DNA from: Desulfobulbaceae bacterium
Lineage (GTDB): Bacteria; Desulfobacterota; Desulfobulbia; Desulfobulbales; VMSU01
DNA length: 40,572 bases
Direction: 5' to 3'
Assembly (NCBI GenBank): GCA_013792005.1
Contig: VMSU01000049.1
Coordinates: forward strand, 1 to 40,572
Shown one piece after another: positions 9,469-17,150 of this stretch; the stretch's first letter is position 1; each line of letters begins with the position of its first letter. A model generated the notes under the pieces. It was given only the letters and a program-made list of their open reading frames with translations, was not told where the DNA came from and did not search any database. The position numbers were made by a program, and so were the translations under genes.

Positions 9469-9496
9469 ATTATACTAAAATAATCCCCGCTGTCAA
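9469..9496 (-). promoter_or_regulatory. Consensus sigma-70 promoter for tRNA-Gly and the rimP-nusA operon
   Basis: On the minus strand a perfect TTGACA is separated by 16 bases from a perfect TATAAT. Initiation would fall about 5-12 bases before the mature tRNA 5' end at 9450. It is the strongest promoter match noticed in the window, as expected for a stable-RNA gene. Confidence 0.88.
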
Positions 9497-9543
9497 GAAG
9501 ATATATCCACACAGGGGCGTCGTCAGCCCTCCTTGTTTCTCGA

Positions 9544-10200
9544 TCAACCGATTATCACCGCTTGAGCAAAAGAGATAATCGGCATGATCAACCGCGGCAA
9601 TATTCCGGTATAAAAAAGAACCAGGAGAATAATAAACCCATACGGTTCCAGACGGATATAAAAAGCAGCCAGGTCGTGAGGAAGAAGGCCAAGAAGAATT
9701 TTACTACCGTCAAGGGGCGGAATAGGAACCAGATTGAATACCGCCAGCATAATATTGATCCAAATACTGGCAACAAGCATTTGCATCAGCGGCATAAGAA
9801 TGAAAACCGGAAGGCCCAGACTAAAGAGAGCGATCAGCTTAGCCGCCAAAGCGCTAACCACCGCCATCGCCAGATTTACCGCCGGACCCGCCAGGGAAAC
9901 CCAGATCATATCCTGCTGCGGATTTTTAAAATATCGCGGATCAACCGGAATAGGCTTGGCCCAACCAATCTTCATCACAAAAAATGCTATAACCCCGAGC
10001 GGGTCCAGGTGCTTGAGCGGATTTAAGGTCAACCGGCCCATCTGAGCGGCCGTTGGATCTCCCAAGCGATATGCCACCATTCCATGAGCAAACTCATGCA
10101 CAGTCAGGGCAAAAAGAAATGGCGGAGTAAGAAGAATAAGTTCCTGAATCACAGTAATAGGTATCCTGGTTAGTATTAAGACAAGGCGGGTAAAAAACAC
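9544..10200 (-). CDS. Site-2 protease family (M50) membrane metallopeptidase
   Basis: This is a polytopic membrane zinc protease of about 205-218 residues, of the S2P/M50 type that cleaves within or near the membrane. Visible motifs are HEFAHG (HExxH, residues ~35-39) in an early membrane helix and NLVPIPPLDGSKIL (~160), which holds the third zinc ligand Asp. Between them is an AGPAVNLAMA segment, and there are four to five hydrophobic helices. The frame begins with GTG at 10200, two bases after the preceding stop. A later GTG with AGGA upstream would also leave all motifs intact, so the start is uncertain. It is cotranscribed with the DHH/CBS/nucleotidyltransferase gene; the substrate is unknown. 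Confidence 0.88.
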   Translation of the reverse strand: MFFTRLVLILTRIPITVIQELILLTPPFLFALTVHEFAHGMVAYRLGDPTAAQMGRLTLNPLKHLDPLGVIAFFVMKIGWAKPIPVDPRYFKNPQQDMIWVSLAGPAVNLAMAVVSALAAKLIALFSLGLPVFILMPLMQMLVASIWINIMLAVFNLVPIPPLDGSKILLGLLPHDLAAFYIRLEPYGFIILLVLFYTGILPRLIMPIISFAQAVIIG

Positions 10201-10202
10201 CC

Positions 10203-12920
10203 CTACGGCAGAGGGTAATGCTCACAAAGAAAGGCCTCTTCATCCTCCTCGGTCACCACCAAACCATCGAGCTTGGCCTCCAGCAGATGGTTCAGAATCG
10301 TGGTATAGAGAGGCCCTGCCGGATACCCCTTAGCCTTTAGTTCAGCACCTTGAATATGAGTGCTCACCTGACAAAGATCGGTAACATAGAGGGATACGGC
10401 TTGCTTGCCCGCCTTCTTGACCAGCAACCCCATCAGGTGGAGCACCCCTTCGATACTTAACGGCTTCAGCAACCAGTAGACTTCGCTGGGCCTCAGCGGA
10501 GGGCCTTGAATGCTGATCTGCTCGGGCGCAGGTTCGGAATACTCAAGTCCGCAACTATCCGAATCCGCCACCAGACAATCATCGGTCAAGGTTCGATGAT
10601 TGATTACCTTGAGGATCTTGGTCACCGCTGCTTTCTGCCGGATCAAAAGGTTACGGTCCCGCTCGCTGACTTCAAATTTCACACAGAAATCCAACAGCTG
10701 ACGGGCTGTAAGTCGAGCGGTTAAGGCCAAAAGAAAGGTTTGCCATTGAACAAACGGCTCCTCCCGGTACAGCAGTTTAAACCACGCCACCCCGCGATGC
10801 GTCTCTCTGAGAATATTCTTCAATCGCTGATCGAGCTTGAGAGCCGAGTGAAAAAAAGCCAACAGATCGAACCCCGCCAGTCGATAGATAGCCGGCTGGG
10901 GATTTTCTTCCGTTAGAATATACTTCAACTCTTGAAAGAAACGCTTGCCGGAGAAACGGCCAAACATCTCCTGCTTAATAGCGCTTTTGATCAGCCTCTC
11001 GGTGAACTTTCCAAGTTTAAAGCCGAGCCGCTGCTCAAAACGGATCGCCCGGAAAATCCGGGTCGGGTCCTCAACAAAGCTCAAATTGTGGAGAACCCGA
11101 ATCTGCTGATCACGAATATCGTTCTGACAGTTAAAAAAATCCACCAGCACTCCGAATTTTTCAGGATTCAAGGCGATGGCAAGGGCATTGATTGTGAAGT
11201 CGCGACGGAACAGATCGAGCTTGATGGAACTCATCTCCACAGTCGGCATCGCCGCCGGGTACTCATAGTATTCAAGGCGAGCAGTGGCGACATCGATCTT
11301 AAAACCGTCGGCAAGCTTGACCACGGCAGTTTGAAACTTCTCATGGGGTCGGCTCACCCCGCCCAACCGCTGAGCCAACTCACCGGCAAAGCGGATGCCA
11401 TCCCCCTCAATCACGATATCCAGGTCAAAATTGCGGGTGCGCCGCAAGAGATCACGAACAAAACCGCCAACAGCATATGCCGCATAGCCCATTTCCCGCG
11501 CCACCTCACCGATAGTTCGCAGCAGGACAAGCATCTCTTTGGGCAGGTTGTTGACCAAGACCGTGTTCAAGTTGCGATGACGGACATTGGACGGCTGATC
11601 ATCCCGGTCGCTATCGCCCGCCGTGCTCAATCGGTCCTTAACCAGGAGATTCAGCAAATCCGTTCTGGTGATAACCCCGATCACCCGCTCATCCTCCACC
11701 ACCGGCAAAAAACGCTGACGGTGCTCAATAATCCGCTCCTGGATATCGGCAAGGGTCGCGTCTGGAGAAAGGATAGCGAACTCGGTGCTCATATAGTCGG
11801 TCACCGGCAGATCCCCCAAGCCATGGAAGATGGCCTTCTCGGCCACCCGCCTTGAGATCAGGCCTAAGGCCCGCCGTTCCACGTCCAACACCGGCAGGAC
11901 GGTAATATTATAACGGGTCAGGATCTCATTGACATGAACGATGCTCGTCTCCGGCGGCACAAAAATCACCGGCGCAGACATTAACTCCCGAGCCGGGCTA
12001 CGGGGCTGAACATGTTTGTGCAACAACCAAACCAACCTCTCCTCTGCCTCGACCAAAGACATATTCTTGATAGTGGCCGAAGCCGCCGAGGCGTGACCAC
12101 CGCCGCCAAATTCCAAAGCAATGGTACCGACATTAATCTCCGGTACCCGACTGCGAGCGATGAGATAAAGGCGATCACCCATGGCAGCCAAAGCGAAGAT
12201 GGTGTTCAAGTTCTCAATAGCCATGAATTTGCGGACCAACAGAGCAAATTCGTCGATATAATCCGGCAGCATGATCCGAGCAACCACCACGGGCAGCCCG
12301 TGAATTGTGTACGTGGTGGCCGAGTCGATCATGGTATTCAGGATGCCAAGCTCGGTGGCGCTCAGCTCCTGAACAATAAACGGCGAAATCACACTCAGAT
12401 TGGCCCCCCGAGCCAGAAGCCATGCCGCGGCCTCAAGATCCAGAGGAGTGGTGGTGTCGAACAGGAATGAGCCGGTATCCTCATGAATGGCCATGGTCAT
12501 AAGGGTAGCATCATCGGCGGTAATCTCAACCCCCCGCTCCCTGAAGATCTCCACGAAAATCGAGGTAGTGGAACCCATCGACCGAACCACCTCCAGATCT
12601 CCTCGCATGTCCTCAGGGGCATCAGGGTGATGATCATAAAGATGCACAGAGATGCCGGGGTTGGCCAGGCACTCGGCAAGAACACCGATTCTACTCGCCT
12701 GCCTGGTGTCAACAACGATAAGCCTGGTAACCTCGGCAAGATTGATATTCTTCAGACGTTGGAAGGTATAGGCCAGAGAGGACTGCTTGATGTAATCACG
12801 GACATTACGCTCCTGGGACCCAGGAAAGACCATTTCTGCTGACGGATAAAGCTTTTTGGCGGCCACCATAGCAGCAAGGCTGTCAAAATCCGCATTAAGA
12901 TGGGTGGTGATGATTTCCAT
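10203..12920 (-). CDS. DHH phosphoesterase - CBS pair - tRNA nucleotidyltransferase/poly(A) polymerase fusion
   Basis: A 905-residue three-part protein. Residues ~1-300 form a DHH/DHHA1 phosphoesterase domain (NADFDSLAAM near 9, YDHHPDAP near 96, GGGGHASAAS near 273). Residues ~310-430 are two CBS repeats (MSAPVIFVPPETSIV; MSTEFAILSPDATLA), which usually sense adenine nucleotides. From ~465 there is a class II nucleotidyltransferase head with YAVGGFVRDLLRRTRNFDLD and RRDFTINALAIAL, then the RNA-binding region. Such fusions occur in deltaproteobacteria and are annotated as A-adding or CCA-adding enzymes. Which bases it adds and what the DHH domain cleaves cannot be told from sequence. It is followed two bases later by the M50 peptidase gene. 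Confidence 0.93.
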   Translation of the reverse strand: MEIITTHLNADFDSLAAMVAAKKLYPSAEMVFPGSQERNVRDYIKQSSLAYTFQRLKNINLAEVTRLIVVDTRQASRIGVLAECLANPGISVHLYDHHPDAPEDMRGDLEVVRSMGSTTSIFVEIFRERGVEITADDATLMTMAIHEDTGSFLFDTTTPLDLEAAAWLLARGANLSVISPFIVQELSATELGILNTMIDSATTYTIHGLPVVVARIMLPDYIDEFALLVRKFMAIENLNTIFALAAMGDRLYLIARSRVPEINVGTIALEFGGGGHASAASATIKNMSLVEAEERLVWLLHKHVQPRSPARELMSAPVIFVPPETSIVHVNEILTRYNITVLPVLDVERRALGLISRRVAEKAIFHGLGDLPVTDYMSTEFAILSPDATLADIQERIIEHRQRFLPVVEDERVIGVITRTDLLNLLVKDRLSTAGDSDRDDQPSNVRHRNLNTVLVNNLPKEMLVLLRTIGEVAREMGYAAYAVGGFVRDLLRRTRNFDLDIVIEGDGIRFAGELAQRLGGVSRPHEKFQTAVVKLADGFKIDVATARLEYYEYPAAMPTVEMSSIKLDLFRRDFTINALAIALNPEKFGVLVDFFNCQNDIRDQQIRVLHNLSFVEDPTRIFRAIRFEQRLGFKLGKFTERLIKSAIKQEMFGRFSGKRFFQELKYILTEENPQPAIYRLAGFDLLAFFHSALKLDQRLKNILRETHRGVAWFKLLYREEPFVQWQTFLLALTARLTARQLLDFCVKFEVSERDRNLLIRQKAAVTKILKVINHRTLTDDCLVADSDSCGLEYSEPAPEQISIQGPPLRPSEVYWLLKPLSIEGVLHLMGLLVKKAGKQAVSLYVTDLCQVSTHIQGAELKAKGYPAGPLYTTILNHLLEAKLDGLVVTEEDEEAFLCEHYPLP

Positions 12921-13362
12921 GGAGGTCTGGTTTGTCTCTCTTTATTCATAAGCAGGGCGCTTCAGGCAACAACCCAAACCATAGAATAAAATCCGTACCC
13001 CGGCAACAGGTAACTCACGATCATACTGAAAAGAGATTCTGCACCATGGCTCTAATATTACTCGGGGAAAAGGGTCATTAAAACAGGGCATCGGGAAATC
13101 ATGTTGATTTAATCTTCAGTCCTCTAGAATTGCCCGTATGGCATCTATCCTCCAGCTCAGTTCCCGGGTTTCATAAAGATGAAGATATGACGGAAATGAT
13201 GCCTCCCATAATAATGGTGGGTGTCAGATTTTGATTATCTTCGTCTCACCAGTGTCAGATTTTGCACTTATTACAACTCCACCTTCTGTGATCTGCGCTA
13301 GTTGTCAATGATTTGCTTTAACGTCTACAACATGCCAAAAATACCCATCAGCTTCGTTCTTG
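12921..13362. other. Gene-free interval between the DHH/CBS fusion and the ABC permease
   Basis: No frame of coding character was seen in about 440 bases. It holds the promoter region of the DHH/CBS gene, a pair of 13-base direct repeats (listed separately) and the downstream end of the ABC permease transcript. The composition is mixed and the interval may contain insertion-sequence debris. Confidence 0.5.
13221..13264. repeat. Pair of 13-base direct repeats
   Basis: The sequence GTGTCAGATTTTG occurs at 13221-13233 and again at 13252-13264, 31 bases apart. Repeated short motifs beginning TGT are typical of IS21-type element ends, so this could be the remnant of such an end. No transposase gene is present nearby, so the origin is a guess. 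Confidence 0.45.
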
Positions 13363-14841
13363 CTATGAGGTTACCCGGCAACGCCGGAAGCCTTGTGCTG
13401 CGAGCCAGGTAAACACGAAAACCAAAAAGCTGATCCCTGTCATTTCAAAGACAACGCGAGATGAGGTGCCAATGTCCGGATTTTCCAAATAGTGAAAGCG
13501 GGGGAAACGGTCATAGTCGTCAACTGTCAGCATCCGCTCGGCTTTGGCCCGGCAGACAAAGAAGTCGCACCATTGTTGGTGAAAGTGATCAACCTGGTCT
13601 GAAAAATCTTGATAACGGCTACGTCCGGTACCGGCTATTTCCGCAAGCGCGTCGTACATAAGCATCGCCGGCGAAGCAAACGCAAGACGTTCGGCCAGGG
13701 TGTGCTGCTGCTGTAACTTGGTATCATGAGTTGCGATGATCTCATCGGCACGGGCGGTAGCAGCTTGCACGCTGGCAAGGCTCCGCAGGGTTCGCTCCCG
13801 GAGGCTGCCCCGCTCTAGCTTATCCTCGTGCGTATGCGTAACTCCTCCGCGCGAATGTTCTTCCGGTGTGCCGACCAGGGCGGCGTCACGCTCGCGGTCG
13901 GCATCGACCTTAGCCGCCCGCACCGCAAAAACCAACTCGGCGCGCGATGGCGAGGGATAACGCGTTTCTGCCCAAGCATTAACGAGGGTGGGCACAATCA
14001 ATAGCAGGCCAATCCAGGCCGCCACCAAGAGCAGGGCGTTATAAGCTGAATCCCGGCTTAGCAGTCCGTTCACAGCTCCGCTCAAAGCGGCCCAGAATGC
14101 CCCGTAAAGAATGATCGCCAGCGCCATGATTACCAGCGACTGAACCGTGCCCGCCAGATTGCTGCCAATAAAAAAAATAAGCCCCGAGAAAACCGACACC
14201 AAGGTAAAAAGGATGGGAAGCCCGGCTCGCACCAGAAGCTTGCCGATCATCACGGTTCGCAAGTGAACCGAACATGAAGCGGTAAGGGCGAGCGTCCCCT
14301 GTTCTCTCTCCCCAGAAACCAGGTTATAGGTGAGCGCGAGAATCCAGAGCGGATAGACAAAGACCAGGACAAAGGCAAGATCAAAGGAGCCAGCGAGGAG
14401 ATGAACCGGATTGTCGATTTCGTTACTGAAGAGAAAAGTGTCCTTGCTCCCGGTCGAGACTAACACAGTAGGCGGGTAGAGGTCACTTTGGCCGACAGCC
14501 GTAATTGCCAAGGGGTGAGGCGGCAAGGATAGGTTTGTCGCGCCTCTCCCGTTCCCGACAAAAATAGCATTTCTCGGGTCTCGGTAAGGGCGATCCGGGG
14601 GCGGTACCTTGCCGGCCTCGATGTCGGCCAAATTCGCCCGCAAATCCGTGAGCCTTTTTTGCTCATCGACACTTGCGGCTGCAACAGAAAGCGTTTGACG
14701 CTTTTCCAAAACCTTACCGTTGTGAAGGGCATAGGTTACGGTGCAGAGGATCATCGCAAGTACGAGCCATAGCGCTGGATCATGCCGGAGATTGCGCCAT
14801 TCGCAACGAATCGCTGCCTGAAAGATATGTAAGTTTGCCAT
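13363..14841 (-). CDS. ABC-2 type transporter permease, DUF3526-like (second permease)
   Basis: This 492-residue membrane protein has one hydrophobic helix near residues 24-42, then a ~140-residue hydrophilic loop containing an NPVHLLAGSFDLAF motif. About five helices follow, with the coupling motif SGEREQGTLALT near 220. A second polar loop (~320-440), rich in Arg, Glu and His, precedes a final helix. This topology matches DUF3526-type ABC-2 permeases. The ATG at 14841 has AGGAG eight bases upstream; the upstream open frame is non-coding. It follows the other permease by 11 bases and is last in the ATPase-permease-permease operon next to a TonB receptor. The substrate and direction are unknown; ABC-2 proteins are usually exporters. 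Confidence 0.85.
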   Translation of the reverse strand: MANLHIFQAAIRCEWRNLRHDPALWLVLAMILCTVTYALHNGKVLEKRQTLSVAAASVDEQKRLTDLRANLADIEAGKVPPPDRPYRDPRNAIFVGNGRGATNLSLPPHPLAITAVGQSDLYPPTVLVSTGSKDTFLFSNEIDNPVHLLAGSFDLAFVLVFVYPLWILALTYNLVSGEREQGTLALTASCSVHLRTVMIGKLLVRAGLPILFTLVSVFSGLIFFIGSNLAGTVQSLVIMALAIILYGAFWAALSGAVNGLLSRDSAYNALLLVAAWIGLLLIVPTLVNAWAETRYPSPSRAELVFAVRAAKVDADRERDAALVGTPEEHSRGGVTHTHEDKLERGSLRERTLRSLASVQAATARADEIIATHDTKLQQQHTLAERLAFASPAMLMYDALAEIAGTGRSRYQDFSDQVDHFHQQWCDFFVCRAKAERMLTVDDYDRFPRFHYLENPDIGTSSRVVFEMTGISFLVFVFTWLAAQGFRRCRVTS

Positions 14842-14852
14842 AAGTGATACTC

Positions 14853-16337
14853 CTAAATTACTCGTATGCGCTTCACAGCGAAGGCAGCAAGAAGCGCCGC
14901 CATGATGAACCAGCCCGTCAGAGAAAAGAGATTGCTGGCCTGCGCCGCAAGCACCCATTCGGCTTGGGGTCCGTGATATATAAAGGAAGGAATTTTTTCC
15001 CATATTTCAGGGTCAGCCACATAGTTTTCGTCGCCGTAACGGCCATTGTGGATGAGATCATCACTCGCGATGGTCTGGATTATGCGCCGGTGTTGCTCGG
15101 CGGCGCTAGCGAAATGACGGTGGCTCCGGTTGTCCGTGCCTGCCATTCCCATCGAGTAGGGCTGAATAGCGAGAAATGGCACGGCAAAACCGAGAACCGC
15201 GCGCCATCTATCCTGTCGGAGAAAATCCTCCTGTAAGGCGCCAAAATGACGATCGTAGATACGATAACCTTGCTCATCGCTTTCACGCAGAGATAGGCCT
15301 CGAAAATTAACGGGGAGATCCTCAACTCGCTCAACTCCATATTGGCGGAGCACCTGATCGCGGAAAGCAATAAAGGCTGGATGCTTTTCGTTATGTTCGA
15401 AGGATTTTTTCTTGTCGTTGGCGATATCTTGACGGTATTCGAGTGCACTGGGGAGCGGCAGGGTGTCGCGCACAAAATCCGTCAACAAACGTGGTGCGAG
15501 AAAACAGATGAACAGCCAGAAGGCCAACAAACCGACCAATGCCGCGCGTGAGGTCCAGGAAAAAGCCGAGACCGCCAGCGCCAAGGCGGCAAAACCTCCG
15601 AGATAGAGACCGTAGCCGATCACCAACCAGCCAAGCCGCACCAGTTGATCTTGGTACGAAAGAACCGATGGCTCGACGAGGAAAAGACAGCACAGCAAAA
15701 CTCCCGCCAAAGCAGGCAACAGCAAAGCCGCGAGAACGGAAATCACCGCGAGATATTTGCCAGCGAGCAGGTCTAACGGGCGGGTCCCCAAGCTCAAGAG
15801 CTGGCGCAGCGTCCCCCGTTCTCGTTCGCCCGAGAATGCCGAAAAACCGAGCATAATCACCAGAAGCGGCATCACCGTCTGGAGCACGAAGGCCAGGGAA
15901 AGGTTTCCGAGACGCACCGAAAGGCCGCCATCGTACGCCGGGATAAATTGCACCTCGTTTTGTTTGTGGGCCTCAAGCCAGACGGCGGTGCCGACATAGG
16001 CTTCAATGCCAGGGTCGGCGAGCGCTAACGGACTTTGCATCTTAAAAGCGTATTGGCCGAAATGGGCTCCGGCATGCGGGTTCTTGGCACCCTGGGCGGT
16101 CCAGAGCTGGCGGTCAGCCTCCGCCGCAACCGTTCGGTCGCGCTCCGTGCGTTGTGCCTGGCCAGCTCCGAAGATAACGGCGCAGGCCATAAGAAGCAGA
16201 GTTAGTGCTGCGAGCCAACGAAAGCGGGCATCACGATTAATTTCAAGCCACTCCTTGGCGGCTATGGTTCGGATGATCCGCCAACGGACATAGTTCGTTG
16301 TGTCGTCGGTCATGCTAACCGCTATCGGACTACTCAT
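14853..16337 (-). CDS. ABC-2 type transporter permease with DUF3526-like domain (first permease)
   Basis: The 494-residue membrane protein has a first helix near residues 43-62 and then a periplasmic segment with GAHFGQYAFKMQSPLALADPG split over about 90-115 and AVWLEAHKQNEV, hallmarks of DUF3526. Next comes the SGERERGTLRQLLSLG coupling segment near 180 and five further helices. The last third holds a polar loop and a C-terminal helix. The start is ATG with AGGAG eight bases upstream, and it overlaps the ATPase stop by four bases (ATGA), so the subunits are translationally coupled. It is homologous in layout to the downstream permease, suggesting a heterodimer. Confidence 0.87.
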   Translation of the reverse strand: MSSPIAVSMTDDTTNYVRWRIIRTIAAKEWLEINRDARFRWLAALTLLLMACAVIFGAGQAQRTERDRTVAAEADRQLWTAQGAKNPHAGAHFGQYAFKMQSPLALADPGIEAYVGTAVWLEAHKQNEVQFIPAYDGGLSVRLGNLSLAFVLQTVMPLLVIMLGFSAFSGERERGTLRQLLSLGTRPLDLLAGKYLAVISVLAALLLPALAGVLLCCLFLVEPSVLSYQDQLVRLGWLVIGYGLYLGGFAALALAVSAFSWTSRAALVGLLAFWLFICFLAPRLLTDFVRDTLPLPSALEYRQDIANDKKKSFEHNEKHPAFIAFRDQVLRQYGVERVEDLPVNFRGLSLRESDEQGYRIYDRHFGALQEDFLRQDRWRAVLGFAVPFLAIQPYSMGMAGTDNRSHRHFASAAEQHRRIIQTIASDDLIHNGRYGDENYVADPEIWEKIPSFIYHGPQAEWVLAAQASNLFSLTGWFIMAALLAAFAVKRIRVI

Positions 16338-17050
16338 GCTGCCAACTCCTGACGTGAGATATCGAGGTATTCACGCTCAAGCCCGACGTGATCGGTGTCG
16401 TCGGTATTGAATACCGCAGCCAAGCGACCGCGCTGCATGATGCCTACACGGGTGGAACACTGTTTGGCGAGAAACAGATCGTGGGTGACCATCAGCACAG
16501 CCAGATTACGCTGCCGCAGATCCTCGATCAACCTCGCAAATTCATTCGCGGCTAGCGGATCGAGACCCGAGGTCGGCTCGTCTAGGAGCAGAGCTTTTGC
16601 CTCCTTGGCCAAGGCGATGGCGATCCCCACCTTTTGCCGCATCCCCTTAGAGTAGCCGGAGACGCGGCGGGTTGCGGCGTTCTTTGGCAAGCCAGCCTCG
16701 GAAAGCAGGGTCAGCAGGTCGCCCCGCTCACGCTGGCGTCCAGAGGAGAGAGCGCTGAAATACTCCAAGTTCTCAAGCCCGGAGAGATTGCCGTAAAGCA
16801 TTACCGTCTCGGGAATATAGGCGAGTCTCTTCCGCGCATCTAGCGGTGCCTCAGCAGCATTGACGCCACAAACCAACGCTTGTCCAGAAGTGGGGGTAAT
16901 AAAATTGAGGAACAGGTTTACGGTGGTGGTTTTGCCTGCTCCGTTGGGGCCAAGCAGGCAGAAAACCTCACCGTCCCGGACATGTAGATCAAGGCGATCA
17001 AGCGCTGGTATACCTTGATAGATCTTGGTGAGTGAGCGTGCTTCGAGCAT
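16334..17050 (-). CDS. ABC transporter ATP-binding protein
   Basis: This ~238-residue nucleotide-binding subunit has the Walker A motif LLGPNGAGKTTT (near 33-44), the ABC-2 style signature VSGYSKGMRQKVGIAIALA (near 130) in place of canonical LSGGQ, Walker B LLLDEPTSGLD and the H-loop VMVTHD. The expected Q-loop position reads AYIPE, a variant also seen in exporter-type ATPases. The ATG at 17050 is taken over an in-frame TTG two codons earlier; AGGAG lies ten bases upstream. It would energise the two permeases that follow, and a hairpin separates it from the TonB receptor gene. Confidence 0.93.
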   Translation of the reverse strand: MLEARSLTKIYQGIPALDRLDLHVRDGEVFCLLGPNGAGKTTTVNLFLNFITPTSGQALVCGVNAAEAPLDARKRLAYIPETVMLYGNLSGLENLEYFSALSSGRQRERGDLLTLLSEAGLPKNAATRRVSGYSKGMRQKVGIAIALAKEAKALLLDEPTSGLDPLAANEFARLIEDLRQRNLAVLMVTHDLFLAKQCSTRVGIMQRGRLAAVFNTDDTDHVGLEREYLDISRQELAA

Positions 17051-17081
17051 GAACAAGTATCTCCTTGATTTTTAACAAAAT

Positions 17082-17118
17082 CCGGCAATAGTCACAAACC
17101 TCTGAACACTATTGCCGG
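17082..17118 (-). terminator. Hairpin between TonB receptor and ABC genes
   Basis: A perfect 11-bp stem (CCGGCAATAGT / ACTATTGCCGG) with a 15-base loop lies in the ~100 bases between the receptor stop and the ATPase start. On the minus strand it is followed by ATTTTG, a short T-rich tract. It probably acts as a partial terminator that lowers ABC expression relative to the receptor, or as an mRNA stabiliser. Confidence 0.6.
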
Positions 17119-17150
17119 AGTCTTATTTGTTATTAATAAATCCCGCTACC

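Noticed and set aside
10932-11855. 307-residue plus-strand frame opposite the DHH/CBS/nucleotidyltransferase gene
   Set aside because: It is long but lies wholly antisense to a gene with clear catalytic motifs; it has no recognisable domain and reads as a shadow.
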